From Brachionus koreanus (Eukaryota > Rotifera > Eurotatoria > Ploima > Brachionidae): a DNA stretch of 64,000 nucleotides. Within the stretch, counting starts at the first letter, position 1; each line of letters begins with the position of its first letter. Where the stretch lies: positions 1-64,000 of the forward strand of contig PJRA01000216.1 of NCBI GenBank assembly GCA_016987375.1. Reading direction: 5' to 3'. The position numbers and the translations under genes are program-made. Positions 21,380 to 33,161 of this stretch are shown here, in pieces. The notes under the pieces are model-generated. The model saw nothing but the letters and a program-made list of their open reading frames with translations, did not search any database and was not told the DNA's origin.

Positions 21380-24280
21380 AATTGAATAAAATAAAGCAGT
21401 TTTAAATTTTAATCAAACATTAAAATTTAAAGTTCATAACAATAAACTTCGTGTAAAATTTTTTTATCTGAAATTGCAAGTAGTTCTGAAATATTATGAT
21501 ACTTTTTTCTTGTACAATGATATTATGTGTTATATAGAAGTCTTAAAACATATTTTACATTTATTTATTATTTTTCTCAATTTAAAAAAAAAAACAGAAT
21601 CGTCATATTTAATTATCATTTAATATTGAATATAACAAGAATAAGAAGTAATTAAAAATCATTTTTTTAAACTAAAAATGAAGATTTATTATTTATTTTT
21701 TTTATCAGTATAGTTTAAAATTTCTGGATATTTTTCTAGGAAAAAATAATCAATTGACATGTGAGTCCTTAATTTGAAATAGGAAAATGTAAAAATTAAT
21801 TAATGTTTTAAGATGGATTTTTTGTTATGGAAACGATTTAAGATGCAATTATCACAATAATTTTCCTCTGTCCCTAAGGTATTCTCTGTCGTGACCCTTT
21901 TATAATGACACTTTAAAGCATATGAGCATAAATTGGAAAAATGTCAAAAAAAGTTGAGCTCTTTTGACAAATTAATTGAGGATTTTTAATATTTCCTTTT
22001 TGATTTTTAATTTCGATTATTCAATTAGAATAATCCATAATTTCTTGATTATTTAAAAACTCAGTTGCATTAAATTAAATTTTTTTCATTATTTTTTTTA
22101 GATAAGTAAAATAAAATTCAACTTCAATTTTAATTAAAAATATTTATTAGACTTAATGAAATAATTTTTTTTTAATCACATAAAGACACCCCAAGCATGT
22201 GCAACCATCTCAAAAAGATCAACTCTAGTAATTGTTATTTTATTAGCTTCTTTTGCATTATCAAGTACTTAAACTAGATATTTATTAAAATAAATAAAAA
22301 CTAGATTATCTTGTTTTATTTTTATGTTTCTAGGCCCGAACAAATTTTGTCAAATTTTAAGAGTTACTTCGCTTAATTTTACGTTTTTACTTTTAATTAA
22401 TAAAATTTGTTATCAAGAGAGCATTTAAGAAAAAAAACTTAGGCTTTAAACAAATATCTTCCAAAGATCAATTGAAATTTTAATCTTTTAGGATGAAAAT
22501 TAATTTTTTTTCTCATCATTTTTTTTAAAGAGGAAATTGAAAAAAATGATTACTTCACTGTTCAATTGGTTCTAGATTAATGAAATGATTTAGATTGAGA
22601 CTTTTTCTGCTTAATTTGATATTGGCTAATTCAAAAACTTGGATAAATTTGAAAGAATTTGTGAAAAGAAAAAATTATTAATTGTTTTTAGAAAACACAA
22701 AAAATCCTCAGGGAAAACTAAAGAGGATTTGACTGATAATAATTAAAAATATCTTCTTTTCTGCAGTGATGAGAACAATTAACCAATTTTACTAAAACAT
22801 ATTTAAAAACTAATAAGGATTTGTTTTTTTAAAGAATAAAGCAAAAATTGATTTAAAAAATGTACAGAAGGTTAGCTTGTTTTGTTTATATTTACATTGG
22901 TAATTCGCTACATGGATTTTTCTTAATTTTATCTAAAGCATTGTTAATATTTGTAAAACCAAAAAAAGCCAAAAAACTTAGTTTAAAAGTAATTTTACTT
23001 TTTTTACGTAAATTTACGTAAAATTCAAATTTTATTAAAGATAAAAATATGTAAAGAGACGCTCATCTCCTTTACAATTACCTTTTCGTTATCCTGATGT
23101 AAAATTTAGTTTTTTTTTCCCAAATTTTACAATTTTTTACTTTAAATAAAATTTGAATTTTATTTAAAAAAAAATAAAATTGCATTACAAACATATACAA
23201 ACTTTTTTACAATGTTTTACGTAATGAAAATTAATGTAAATTTTTGTAAATTTACTTTTTAATTAAATTTTTTTTTTTTTTTAAAGTCATTTTAGGTAAA
23301 ATTTGGGAAAATTCATCCATTATTTAGTAGCTGTATTTGTTTAGTTTAATTAATGGTAAGATTGAAGTTTTTTTTAAATTAATTAAACTCAATCGCTTCA
23401 AATGTCTTAGATTTTACTTTAATTTTATTTTAGTACTTTATTTTATTGCGCAAGTAGCTATCCAGGCTCGAGTGGCTTAATGATTAAAATGAACTATCTT
23501 GAAGACATATTTTCATACAGTCTATTTATTTGAATAATTGTCTCGATTCGTTTCAATTAGAGAGATTTAGCAGATTATTTATTAAGAAGGAATTTTTATA
23601 CTTCCGTTTCATAATTATTTGATTACTTTAATGACGCCTATTTTAAGTTATTAAAGGCTTATTTTCACCTAAATTCTAATTAAATCAGAAATCTAATTGA
23701 ACAGCTAATATTTTAATTGATTTTATTATTTGAAATAAATTTGAATTCTTATAAAATAGTTTGTTTTTTTCTAAAAATTCAAATAATGAGGAAAAAGTCA
23801 AATTATTATGCATTAGGTTTGGCTCAAAGCTTAAATTTGTTCCAAGGGTGCATGATTTCAATACTTGATATTTATGAAATAGCTTTCAAATAGGAAATGG
23901 GTTCTAGACCCAAAAACATTAGATAATCATTATTCAATTCTCGATAGGATCGAGATTGGATTATTTTTTTCTTTTTTAAACTCATTTTCAGAAACTAATA
24001 TTAAAAAATTTAAGTTATTCAGAACTCAACAGTTAGAGCTTTTTTAAGGCCGAAATACAATAGTCCTTCTATGACCATGGGGTCTTAAATAATACGCGTG
24101 AAGTCCGGATTAACCAGACTATATGCAATAGATTACTTACATCTATTAGTAAAAAAATTTTTAGTCTGCATCGATTACCTCTTGTATTTTTATTCAAAAT
24201 TTAAATTGTCTTTATCAAATTTTAAAGATGAAAATTGAAGTGATTTTTTGTTTAGTGGCATAGTAGTAGTAGCTTAGTAG
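21380..24280. other. Gene-poor AT-rich region
   Basis: No supportable gene is seen. At about 22990-23310 TTTACGTAAATTTACGTAAA-like words and opposing AAATTTGAATTTTA blocks could be a decayed foldback element. Around 23880-23955 there are two short perfect palindromic hairpins (GGGTTCTAGACCC and TCTCGATAGGATCGAGA). The block at 24045-24130 is less AT-rich and may be a repeat tail. Confidence 0.35.
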
Positions 24281-24283
24281 CTT

Positions 24284-24602
24284 CAGTGGTATAGACGAAT
24301 ATCACAAACGTAGGTTTTGGGCATGTATTCAAGAATGCACAGAAGAATACTCAAAATTCAAAAAAATACTCATAAGTATTCTCGAATACATATAAAATAC
24401 ACATGAATACACATAAATATGTATTCGAGAATTAAATTTATTCAAAAAAGATAATAATACACAGTGAATACTTCAGTAAAGCAAATTGTACATAAAATAC
24501 AAGAGAAAAAAATACAAATATATTGATTTTTTCTTTAAATATTTTTCATCATCTTTTATTCTACGTTATCTTTTGTATCATGAAGAACACCTAATAGTTA
24601 AT
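24284..24602. mobile_element. Degenerate foldback MITE related to the 15.7-kb element
   Basis: It begins GGTATAGACGAATATCACAA and soon has TTTTGGGCATGTATTC. This parallels GGTATAGATGAG...TTTTTGGCATGTACC of the MITE at 15721. The interior repeats GAATACA/TGTATTC words many times. The right boundary near 24602 (TTAATCTCTACC, reading GGTAGAGATTAA in reverse) is a weak match to the left end, so the extent is approximate. Confidence 0.4.
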
Positions 24603-27158
24603 CTCTACCAATCCTAGTCCATATGTTAGAGTTGGTTTTATAATAGCTTTAAAGAGATTCCTTATTTAAAGAAAATTATTGTCAATAAAAAGTTCAGAGT
24701 ATGAAGTGATCTAGATGCTGCTTCAACTTGATCTTTATATGTTGTTATTTCTTTTACCCCAAAAAACACTTCTCGACATATTTTATTTCTTGATTATACA
24801 TTCGAGATTTTGCCTCTGAATCTTCTAATTTATTACCAAACACAATGTACATGTAAGTTTTATATCAAAATTAATAATTAGTGTTATTAATTTTTGATTT
24901 TAATTTCTTAAACATTTTTATTGCCTAATTGAATGATGCACTTTGTTTTTTAGTTTTTTAAATTTTAAGTTTCACTGTATATTTATATTTTATCAAATGC
25001 TTGGTTTATCAATCTCTTGTTTTAATAGCTAATTCACTCCAAAAGTAAAGATGGCGTTCAAACATGAATTATTTTCGTTGTTTTTCAGGATCAATATGAA
25101 ATTTGATTATTTCATTTAGCACTAATTTCTCAGAATTATTTATTAATGTGTCTGATATTGTGAATGATTTGATGGCATCTTTAAACAATCGGTTTTATTT
25201 TTTCTAAGTTGAATGTTTTCTAGATTTTTTCTATTTTTATATTTGTTCATCTTCCTACTAATATCACTAAAATATTTAGCTTTGACACTTTTTCAACTTT
25301 TTTTCCTCTCTAGATATTTTACTTTGATCCCAGAAATCTTTAATTTACTTTTTTTATGTTAAAAGATCTCAAGTTTAATCAAGAAAAGATGATATATCTA
25401 GTATTGATTATTTTCTCATTAAATAGTTTATTAAAACTTGACTTTTTAATTTTATTAATTTTAAGTAAAATTTTATAAATTTTGAATTATTTTTAATTAA
25501 AAAATTTATTTCTGAATTTTTCCTAGTTTGACTCATATCATAATTTATTGCATTTTTGAATCAATAAAAAGAAATTTTTTTTATTTAAAATTTGAAATTA
25601 TTAAAGCAGTTTTTTGTTTAATTAAGCTTTTATAAAAGAATATTCGCCTTTAAAAAGTCTTTGATTGATTTTGTCTGCTGATGATTTTGATGAGTTAAAA
25701 CGTTTTGAAAGCGTTAGTCATTTACATCTTTAGCATGACATAATCTAAAAATGAAAGCTTAGATAATCTTAAATCTAATTTCAACTTATTTACACACCAA
25801 ATATGTGACAAAATTTTTATTTTTATTTAAAATATATTTTTCATTTATTTAAACCCAGTTGCTTTTATCGAAAAAATTAAAAATAGAAAATTTAAAAAAG
25901 GCTAGGTTTTTAATATACAATCTAGTCTAAAGCCGATTAATTTCGATTAAAATTTTGATGTTTGTCAAAGAAAGCTTCAAAAAAAATTAATGATTATCTT
26001 TTTAAATAAAAGAAAAAAATTTATTTCATTTTTTAATGTTGGTTCGTACTAGATTTTAAAAATAATGTACAACTTGTGTTAGGTAATTGACGATACATTA
26101 GTGGATCCAAGCAAACAAAATATATAATTGAGAAGTGTATAATATTTTTTAAACATGTACATTTTTTGAACACAAAAACATAGGTTATTTGAAATGGATA
26201 ATTATCAAATGAAAACCTAAAGAGATTTTAGTCAATAGAAATATTGATATATTTTTCTTATTCATTTTTATTTAACTATATCGTTTTTAATAAAAAAACT
26301 AATTGGTTATCTTTAATGCATCATTTCAGCTCTAAATATGAAAAATATAACAAATGAAATATTCTAAATTGTTATTTGTAGGAGTTTTTGTGGATATTTA
26401 AAAAGAATAAATTTTGATTATTGAAAACTTAAAATTGGCCTAGATAAACTGATACCAGACATAAAGTTTATCTAATGAAATAATAAATTCTCCAGACTGA
26501 AAAAAGAGATATTTGTCTCTAAGGGAATAAAATATTTTGGTAATTGATCACAAAACTATTTTGATCTTGGGAACAAAAATTCTAAATATATAGCATTAAA
26601 ATATGGAGGTTTCAGTATAGTTTTTTTCTTTTTCTCATTTTATTAAATGTGATAATGCTACTTTTGTCTAATTTAGAAAATAAAATTTATCAAATTATAT
26701 TTGAATAGACTATTAAACGATTGAAAAGTATAATTTTAAGAAAAAAATATTCAAATTATTTATTTAATTATTTTCTTTATAGGAAGGTTAAGGTTTAGTT
26801 CTTAAATTTTTTAAAAATAGTCAAAAATAGTTTTGATTAATTTAAAAAAATTTAAGAGTATATCAATAAAATTTATCTTTATTTCTTCAAATTTAAATTT
26901 TTTTAGTTAGTTTTTAGAAATAAGTTGACAAATTTTTTACAGTACTACTTAACTACCCTTAGAAAACTTTTAAAAGAAAATCCTCGATAATTAATAAACT
27001 AAGCTGATTAATTTATTGAATTTTTCATTTAAAGACATGTTTATTTAATAGATTTTCGATGTAAAAGACTTTGTGTATCTTCTTTTCTTGTTTAAGAGTA
27101 AATTTTTTAATTATTTTATTGATTTTTATCCATTTGAAATTATTTTTTAAATTTCAGA
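24603..27158. other. Gene-poor AT-rich region
   Basis: Nothing beyond poly-A/T tracts and short chance frames is seen here. Confidence 0.4.
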
Positions 27159-28694
27159 TTAAAAATTAATTAAAAAAATAATAAAGCCTTTCTGTGCAAG
27201 ATCATATATTCTTTCTAATTGTTCAAAATAATGTTGTGCATTTAAAACCAGCTCAAAGTGTTTTGCCCATTGAAAATTCACCAAACAAATCTTTTTATCA
27301 AAGAGTTCTCTTTTCACGACTGGTACAGCAGGTTAAGATGGGTATAAAAATTGATTGAATCATAATTTCGAAAAACTGTCAATTTTGTTTAGAAACTTAC
27401 TGTAGCCTACGTGGTTTTTTTTACTTTTCTGCTATTTACATCAAAAATAAAACAGTTCTTTTTTATTTTTATTAATTTTTACATTCTTTAAGTATTTGTT
27501 ATTTGAAGATTTTATTGTAAAAATAACTTATAAATTAAAATTGATTTTTTTTTAAATCTAATATTACTTACACCAAGCCTTTGGAAACAATGTTCTATTT
27601 CCAGTTGAATTTCTAAATTAAATAATTAAAAAAGATTTCACAAAATCTAAGTCGAATTTAATTTTAAAAAAAAAGTATTTAAAAGGGCTAGAAGATAAGT
27701 GTCCTGTTAGACGAAAAGATAGGACAAAATTGGACTGAGTAAAAATAGTAAAAATTTCAAATTAGTTATGTAAACAAATTTAATATTTTTTCTGAAAATT
27801 ATTTAAAAATTTTTAAGAGTATCAAACAAAATGTTTAATTTTTATAAGCTTTTTTAAAAAATTTATTTCTTTCAAAAAATATTTCAATTTGAATAAGTTT
27901 CAATTTTTAAAAGTTGTTGTTATACGCAATTTGTTTTATATTATAGTAATCTGAATTTAATTTAAAAATTAAATTGGATACTTGAACTTTTTAATATTAG
28001 CTTAGTGTTTAAACATTCAGTTTTTAAAATATTCAAGAACATTTTAACAACCAGTATTAAATTCAAAATAAAAATTGTTGCTAAAAACTTATAGTGCTAT
28101 GAATAAAATTAAAATTAAGTGCAAATTGAATTTTTTGTTGTTGTGAAAGAACCAAAAATTTAACAAAAATCCAAAATCAAATCGATTTACTTTATCAATT
28201 AAAATGAATAAATATTATTTTAATTCAAAAATTTTATTTTATCAATATAGAAATGACTGAAACTATTAGATTTTTAAGAATTTTTTTTAAAAATTATTTA
28301 ATGTTGCATTTCTTTTAAATTTGCGAAAATTAGAAAAAAATTTATATGAAATTTAGCATAAAAGCTCATTATGCTCTACCATTAATTTAAATTATTTTCT
28401 ACCATAATCATTGAAATTTCTTAAAGCCACGAAGAATTTCACGACAACCTTTTTTATGTGCCTCATTTTTTTTTTCAATGAAAATAAAATTATTTTGTAA
28501 TAAGAATTAAATAGTATAAATAATATTTTTGATTTAAGAAATGATTTAAAAAATATTATAAAAAATAAATAGAGGTTACAAACTTCGAGAATAATAAATA
28601 AAGTTACCTTGGCTCCAGTCGGTTTGAAATCTCTGTGCCCGTCGAAGAATAAAAAAAAAGAAAGGAATTAACAAAATGGGTTCAAACGACCCCT
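27159..28694 (-). CDS. Candidate multi-exon gene (3' part), unrecognised
   Basis: Five minus-strand segments with acceptor and donor sites in matching phases are visible: 28673-28694, 28608-28632, 28403-28448, 27574-27612 and 27159-27319. Together they read (..)GSFEPIL, DFKPTGAK, VVVKFFVALRNFNDY, EIQLEIEHCFQRL and VKRELFDKKICLVNFQWAKH, ending IYDLAQKGFIIFLINF and a stop. The residues look like a conserved globular protein and the last exon has a normal amino-acid mix, unlike the poly-K/N/F/I of the flanks. I do not recognise the family. Weak points are the tiny exons (22 and 25 bases), one 40-base intron, and a GTGTAA donor chosen for the 27574 exon to keep frame. The start is not seen. Confidence 0.35.
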
Positions 28695-29676
28695 CTAGGT
28701 TTTGAGTGTTAAATAAAAAAGTAAAATACATCCCCTAATCTAAATTAAGTATCAAATTTTTAGTTTAAGTTTTATTTTTTAACCCAATAACTTATTATAA
28801 AATATTAAAGCTTACTAAAAAAAAGTCAAATTTAAGACGTCATATAAAAAAAAGATTTAAGTTAAAAAAGGGTTGAATGAGATTAAAATATTTTTAACTT
28901 TTTTGCCTAAAATACTATCTGAAATTCTAATACAAATTGAACAAAAATTCCTTCTTTTTTAATAGATTAAAATTAAAAATAATTAAAAGTATTGAAAAAT
29001 GCATACTTTGTTTTTTTTTTTAAAAAAAAAAATTTTTCTCATTCAAAAAAAAAATAATATTAAAACATCAATAAGAATTATATATTATATTATATAAAAA
29101 AAAAAAACTAAATTATGCTTTTGGTAAAAATTGTGTTTTTTAAAAACTTTTTATCATCTTTTATTTTAATTTATCAAAAAAGAAAGAATTTTTGTTCAAT
29201 CTTTATCTAAAATTCACAACACCTAATATGTTAAAGAAATAATAATTTTTAAGAATTTTATCAATTAACGTGAAATATTAAAATTCATTTTTTTTTTCAA
29301 ATGAATAAATAAGAAATTTTAAAGATTTGTAAAAAGCTCACAATTAATTAGTTTTTTATTGTTTTGTTTGATCGATCTAAAAACATATTTTTTTCACTTT
29401 TCAAAATTTTTCTTCACACAGAGACTTGATTTATTTAAATATTACATTTATATTCATTGAACTAAAAAAAAATTAAATTTAAACTAAATTTTCGAATCCA
29501 AAAAATCAATAAAATTCCTTGAAATTATCTCTTAACTAAAACTTAGCCTGTCTATTTCAGTATAAGATTTATATCGTGTGTTTATAATTTCATGACATTT
29601 TAAAAGATAATTTTTTTGTAAGCCAAACACAAAAAATGACAAAAATTATTTTTTTCATTCAATCTAGAAATAGAAA

Positions 29677-29950
29677 TTAGAAAGTTTGATTAAAATCACT
29701 GAAATCATTAATAGTGCTTCCGTAATTTTCACACGTAATTGTTTGGCAATCCCGGCAAAAAAATTGATTGATTCCCTCACTTTTTAGGTTACTTTTGAGG
29801 CATAATTTTTCAACTCCATATTGATTATTTACGCCCAGATTAACATCCCAAAATACTAAGCATTTTTATTAAAATTTTTAACCTTTAAAAGAACCCAGAT
29901 AATTCTAAATTTCCAGGAAAATTTGGCAATCTAATTTGCAGACAATAGTG
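29677..29950 (-). CDS. Candidate terminal exons of a cysteine-containing protein
   Basis: On the minus strand an acceptor-preceded segment (29895-29950) reads HYCLQIRLPNFPGNLELSG. A second acceptor opens a 59-codon frame (29677-29855) reading FWDVNLGVNNQYGVEKLCLK...GINQFFCRDCQTITCENYG and stops. This is far from the base-composition background and has ordered cysteines, so it is probably coding. The two pieces do not join in phase with a canonical GT donor (one base short), so a donor, a base or the pairing is wrong. Upstream exons were not found. The family is not recognised; an extracellular domain is likely. Confidence 0.35.
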
Positions 29951-30518
29951 CTAAAATTAAAAAAAAATTATTATTAGGTTTTTTTTTTAATTAAGAAGAT
30001 TTTAATTTAATTACAGATTTTAAGATTTGCTAATAATTATTCCATAATATTTAATTTTTATGGATAGAATTATCAAATTAACTAGCACATTTATTCGATA
30101 AAAGTAAAATTATTTGTATTCAACAACAAAAAAAACCTTTTTTTTCAAAAGTTTTCTATTTTTGTTTTAAAAAAAAAATCAAAATTTTTATTAAAGATTT
30201 TAAAATTTGTATAGCAATCATGCATCAAGATTAGATAAGATTTTTTGGCTCAAACACGAACATTTTTTCTGGTCATTGAATTTTTCTTGAATTCTTAATA
30301 GATTTGTCCTGGGATTTTATCGATTAGATTTGATTTGAAACACGAACAAGCATTAAAAAACAAATAAAAAAATAAAATTTACATACAAGTTAATCACGAT
30401 TTAGTTTCTTAAACATGTAATTTAAGAAAATTTTTATTTATTCTATCTTTAAAATCCATAAAGGAAAAAATGAGATTATTTGAATCAAATTTTTTTTTTT
30501 TTTTAGATGAAATAAGCA

Positions 30519-31685
30519 ATGTTTTACTTAGAAGAGAATTCAACATTTTCTGATGGAATTAACTTTGAAGAAACAATAGACCGGCCATTGCTCGGCTTTA
30601 TGATTGTAGTTCACACATTCATAATTGCTTTGGGAATATTTGGCAACTCACTGGTAATCTATCTGGTCCTATTCAACATTCGACTAAGAAATGTGCGCAA
30701 TGCATTCATGCTCAATTTAACTTTGTCCAATTTGCTTTTGGTCACCATATGCACACCTTCGTTTCTGTTCTCTATCATTTTTCCTCAATGGACAATGGGA
30801 ATATTTTGGTGTAAATTTTTGCATTCAATCCAAATTGTGATAATGTTGGTATCAGCATTTAGTATTATGATGATTGCCATAGACCGATGGATGTTCGTGG
30901 TCTACTCGCGCTCCCGCCAATTCAAAAAACAAGACACTACTGTGGCAATCACTTTTATTTGGGTTTTGGCCGTTGTTTTGTCCGTACCGACCTTTTGGCA
31001 CCGGACAACCAAAGAACTCTATGACGAAAGCATCATTAACTTGCTCAATTATAGACTTAGCTCGGTAAACGCCAGTTTAGATTTGCCATTCGGTAATATA
31101 AACGACATTAAAATGACTCTATTTGAAAATAATCGAAAGTATTGTGTCGAAAACTGGTCGGATACCTTCTACAAACGTGTGTATATTCTTGTCTTATTTT
31201 TTCTTGAATTTGTTCTGCCGTGTTTGTCTATGTTTATCACTTATATTTGGATTATCAGTTTTTTAAAGAGACACGACGACAAAATGAGCCATCATGAACA
31301 ATTGAGAAGAAAATTGATCAAAAAAGAGAGGCCTCATCAGAAAAACTGTCGACTTTTGAGCTCACTTTGTCTTACATTTATTGTATGTTGTCTTCCGCTG
31401 TCTCTGTTTAACATAAAGGCCGAGTTTGACATTGGCAAAATGTCCACTGCAATTAACCATAATTCATTTCAAGAAAAAGAGATCTATTCGCCTTTGACCA
31501 TTTTGACTACTCTTGAGGAGCTAAATACCATTATTAGCCCTTTGCTTTATGGATGGATGAACCACAATTTTCGCTATGAAATCAAAGCCAAAATAAAAAT
31601 ATTGAGGAAAAAGTATGGAAGAGTACAAAAATGCGAGCCATTATCTCAAAAACCACTTAAATGCCTACAAGCAGCTAACATTTAA
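30519..31685 (+). CDS. Class A (rhodopsin-like) G-protein-coupled receptor, neuropeptide-receptor-like
   Basis: This is an intronless 388-residue frame with seven hydrophobic helices. Recognisable motifs are GN43 in helix 1 (IFGNSLVIYLV) and FWC98 at the top of helix 3, which would pair with the Cys of RKYCVENW in loop 2. DRW at 122-124 stands in place of DRY. CCLP replaces CWLP in helix 6, and SPLLYGW replaces NPxxY in helix 7. Helix 2 has LNLTLSN71 where almost all class A receptors have LAxSD. The overall look is of the peptide (NPY/NPF/allatostatin-like) branch; the ligand is unknown. Upstream, a T-rich tract ending TTTTAG lies 13 bases before the ATG and could be a splice or trans-splice acceptor, followed by a minimal ATGAAATAA upstream frame. 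Confidence 0.85.
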   Translation: MFYLEENSTFSDGINFEETIDRPLLGFMIVVHTFIIALGIFGNSLVIYLVLFNIRLRNVRNAFMLNLTLSNLLLVTICTPSFLFSIIFPQWTMGIFWCKFLHSIQIVIMLVSAFSIMMIAIDRWMFVVYSRSRQFKKQDTTVAITFIWVLAVVLSVPTFWHRTTKELYDESIINLLNYRLSSVNASLDLPFGNINDIKMTLFENNRKYCVENWSDTFYKRVYILVLFFLEFVLPCLSMFITYIWIISFLKRHDDKMSHHEQLRRKLIKKERPHQKNCRLLSSLCLTFIVCCLPLSLFNIKAEFDIGKMSTAINHNSFQEKEIYSPLTILTTLEELNTIISPLLYGWMNHNFRYEIKAKIKILRKKYGRVQKCEPLSQKPLKCLQAANI

Positions 31686-32610
31686 TTTAGTGTGTCAAAT
31701 AACCGGTTTGATGTTATTTTTTTTATGCAATTGGCTCAAATGGAAAACCTCAGATTGATTGTTTTTTTTTTAAATAGCACAAAAATTTTTATATATTAAT
31801 AAAATTTTTCAAAAATAATTAGCTTTTCATGTTTAGAGTGTTGATATGATCATTGAATCTCTTCAATTTGATAAATCACACTCGATATAAATATAAAATT
31901 ATCTCTTAAAAATTTATAGTCAAAAAACTTCGTCCAAAAATTAAAAAATAAAAGTCGGTGCAAAAGTTTAGAAATTCGGGTAATCTAAAAGTTTTAACAA
32001 TTATTACTGCCTTTTTTCACACCTTTATGATCAATTCCTAAAAATTTTCAAATTTTGCTCTTAAACTACTTAATTTAAAAACTTTCCAACTCCTCATTTA
32101 CCATCCCGACTCTTTGAGTTGAGTGAGAAATATGACAGGGCAGGATTGAGTCATTCTATTCCATTAGTTGTCAGACTGGTGGAAGATTATAAAAAAAAAT
32201 ATAATTTTATTTAAGAAAAATTTGTTTTTTTTATAATTATTAAAAATTTAAAAAATTTTTTTCTCTATTATTAGTAATAATTAATCAACTTAAGTTAGCT
32301 ATTAACAGCTAGTAAAAGAAAGGGGCAAAAATATGATATTTTAGTAATCTATGAAGGCAGAAGTTAGTTTGTTTTAAAAGTTAATCAACAGACTAGTGGT
32401 CATGCCATTAAAGACTAATTTACACTTTATTTATTAAAATCATTATTAAAAATAATTATTTTTATTCAAAATATTTTTTCCATTTAATTGTTAATTAAAT
32501 CACTTGATCACAAATGAATTTATTAATGTTAAACTTAATTTTTTTGTATGCCTGTAAGTTTCTGCAAAAAATTTCTGAATGCACAAATGTTCACAATATT
32601 TGACTATGGT
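31686..32610. other. 3' flank and spacer
   Basis: This is AT-rich DNA downstream of the receptor gene. No supportable feature is seen. Confidence 0.4.
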
Positions 32611-32835
32611 TTAACACTAGAAGCACCAAGCATTTTTTCACGTTTTTTTAATTTGAAATTATTTTATAAAAAAAACAATAACAATTTTATTAAGTAATAT
32701 TATTTTTAAAGAAAATTTTAAAATCTACATAAATCAAAAAAAATATATTTATTTGAAAAATCTATTCAAAAGATACGAGGATTTAAAAAATTTTAAAACT
32801 AGTCATTTTGACTCGTTTGGTGCTTCTAGTGTTAA
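32611..32835. mobile_element. 225-bp piggyBac-like MITE with TTAA target duplication
   Basis: The element starts TTAACACTAGAAGCACCAAG and ends TTTGGTGCTTCTAGTGTTAA. The 15-base ends CACTAGAAGCACCAA are exact inverted repeats, and each is flanked by TTAA. TTAA target specificity and duplication are hallmarks of the piggyBac superfamily. The interior is non-coding, AT-rich DNA. It lies between the GPCR and PNO1 genes. Confidence 0.85.
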
Positions 32836-33161
32836 GATGCTATGCTACAAATGAAAGTATTTCACTGTTTTAAATTTTTCAATAAAAAAAAATTCTTAAG
32901 AATTTAAAAAAAATCATTTTTGGAAGTGATCAATAAATTTTGATCATAAGTAAAATCAAAAATTGCATTTTTATTTTATTTTAAATTATGTTTAAAAATT
33001 TTTTTATTCTATTTTGGGCATGTCAAAAAACTGCTATAACTAATACTCTTTGACTGAGATTGGAGTGAAACACCTTTTTGAACAGCATTAATAGTCCAAG
33101 TTGATGATATTTTTTTTTTATTAAAGTAAAAAATTAGAGTTTTTTTTCAAAATATTTATTT

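Noticed and set aside
23465..23500. tRNA-like D-arm (GTGGCTTAATGATTAAAA)
   Set aside because: No matching acceptor stem, anticodon arm or B box follows.
24040..24130. Block with TTAAGACCCCATGGTCATAGAAGGACT on the minus strand
   Set aside because: It stands out in composition and may be a retroelement tail, but no second copy or coding sense could be shown here.
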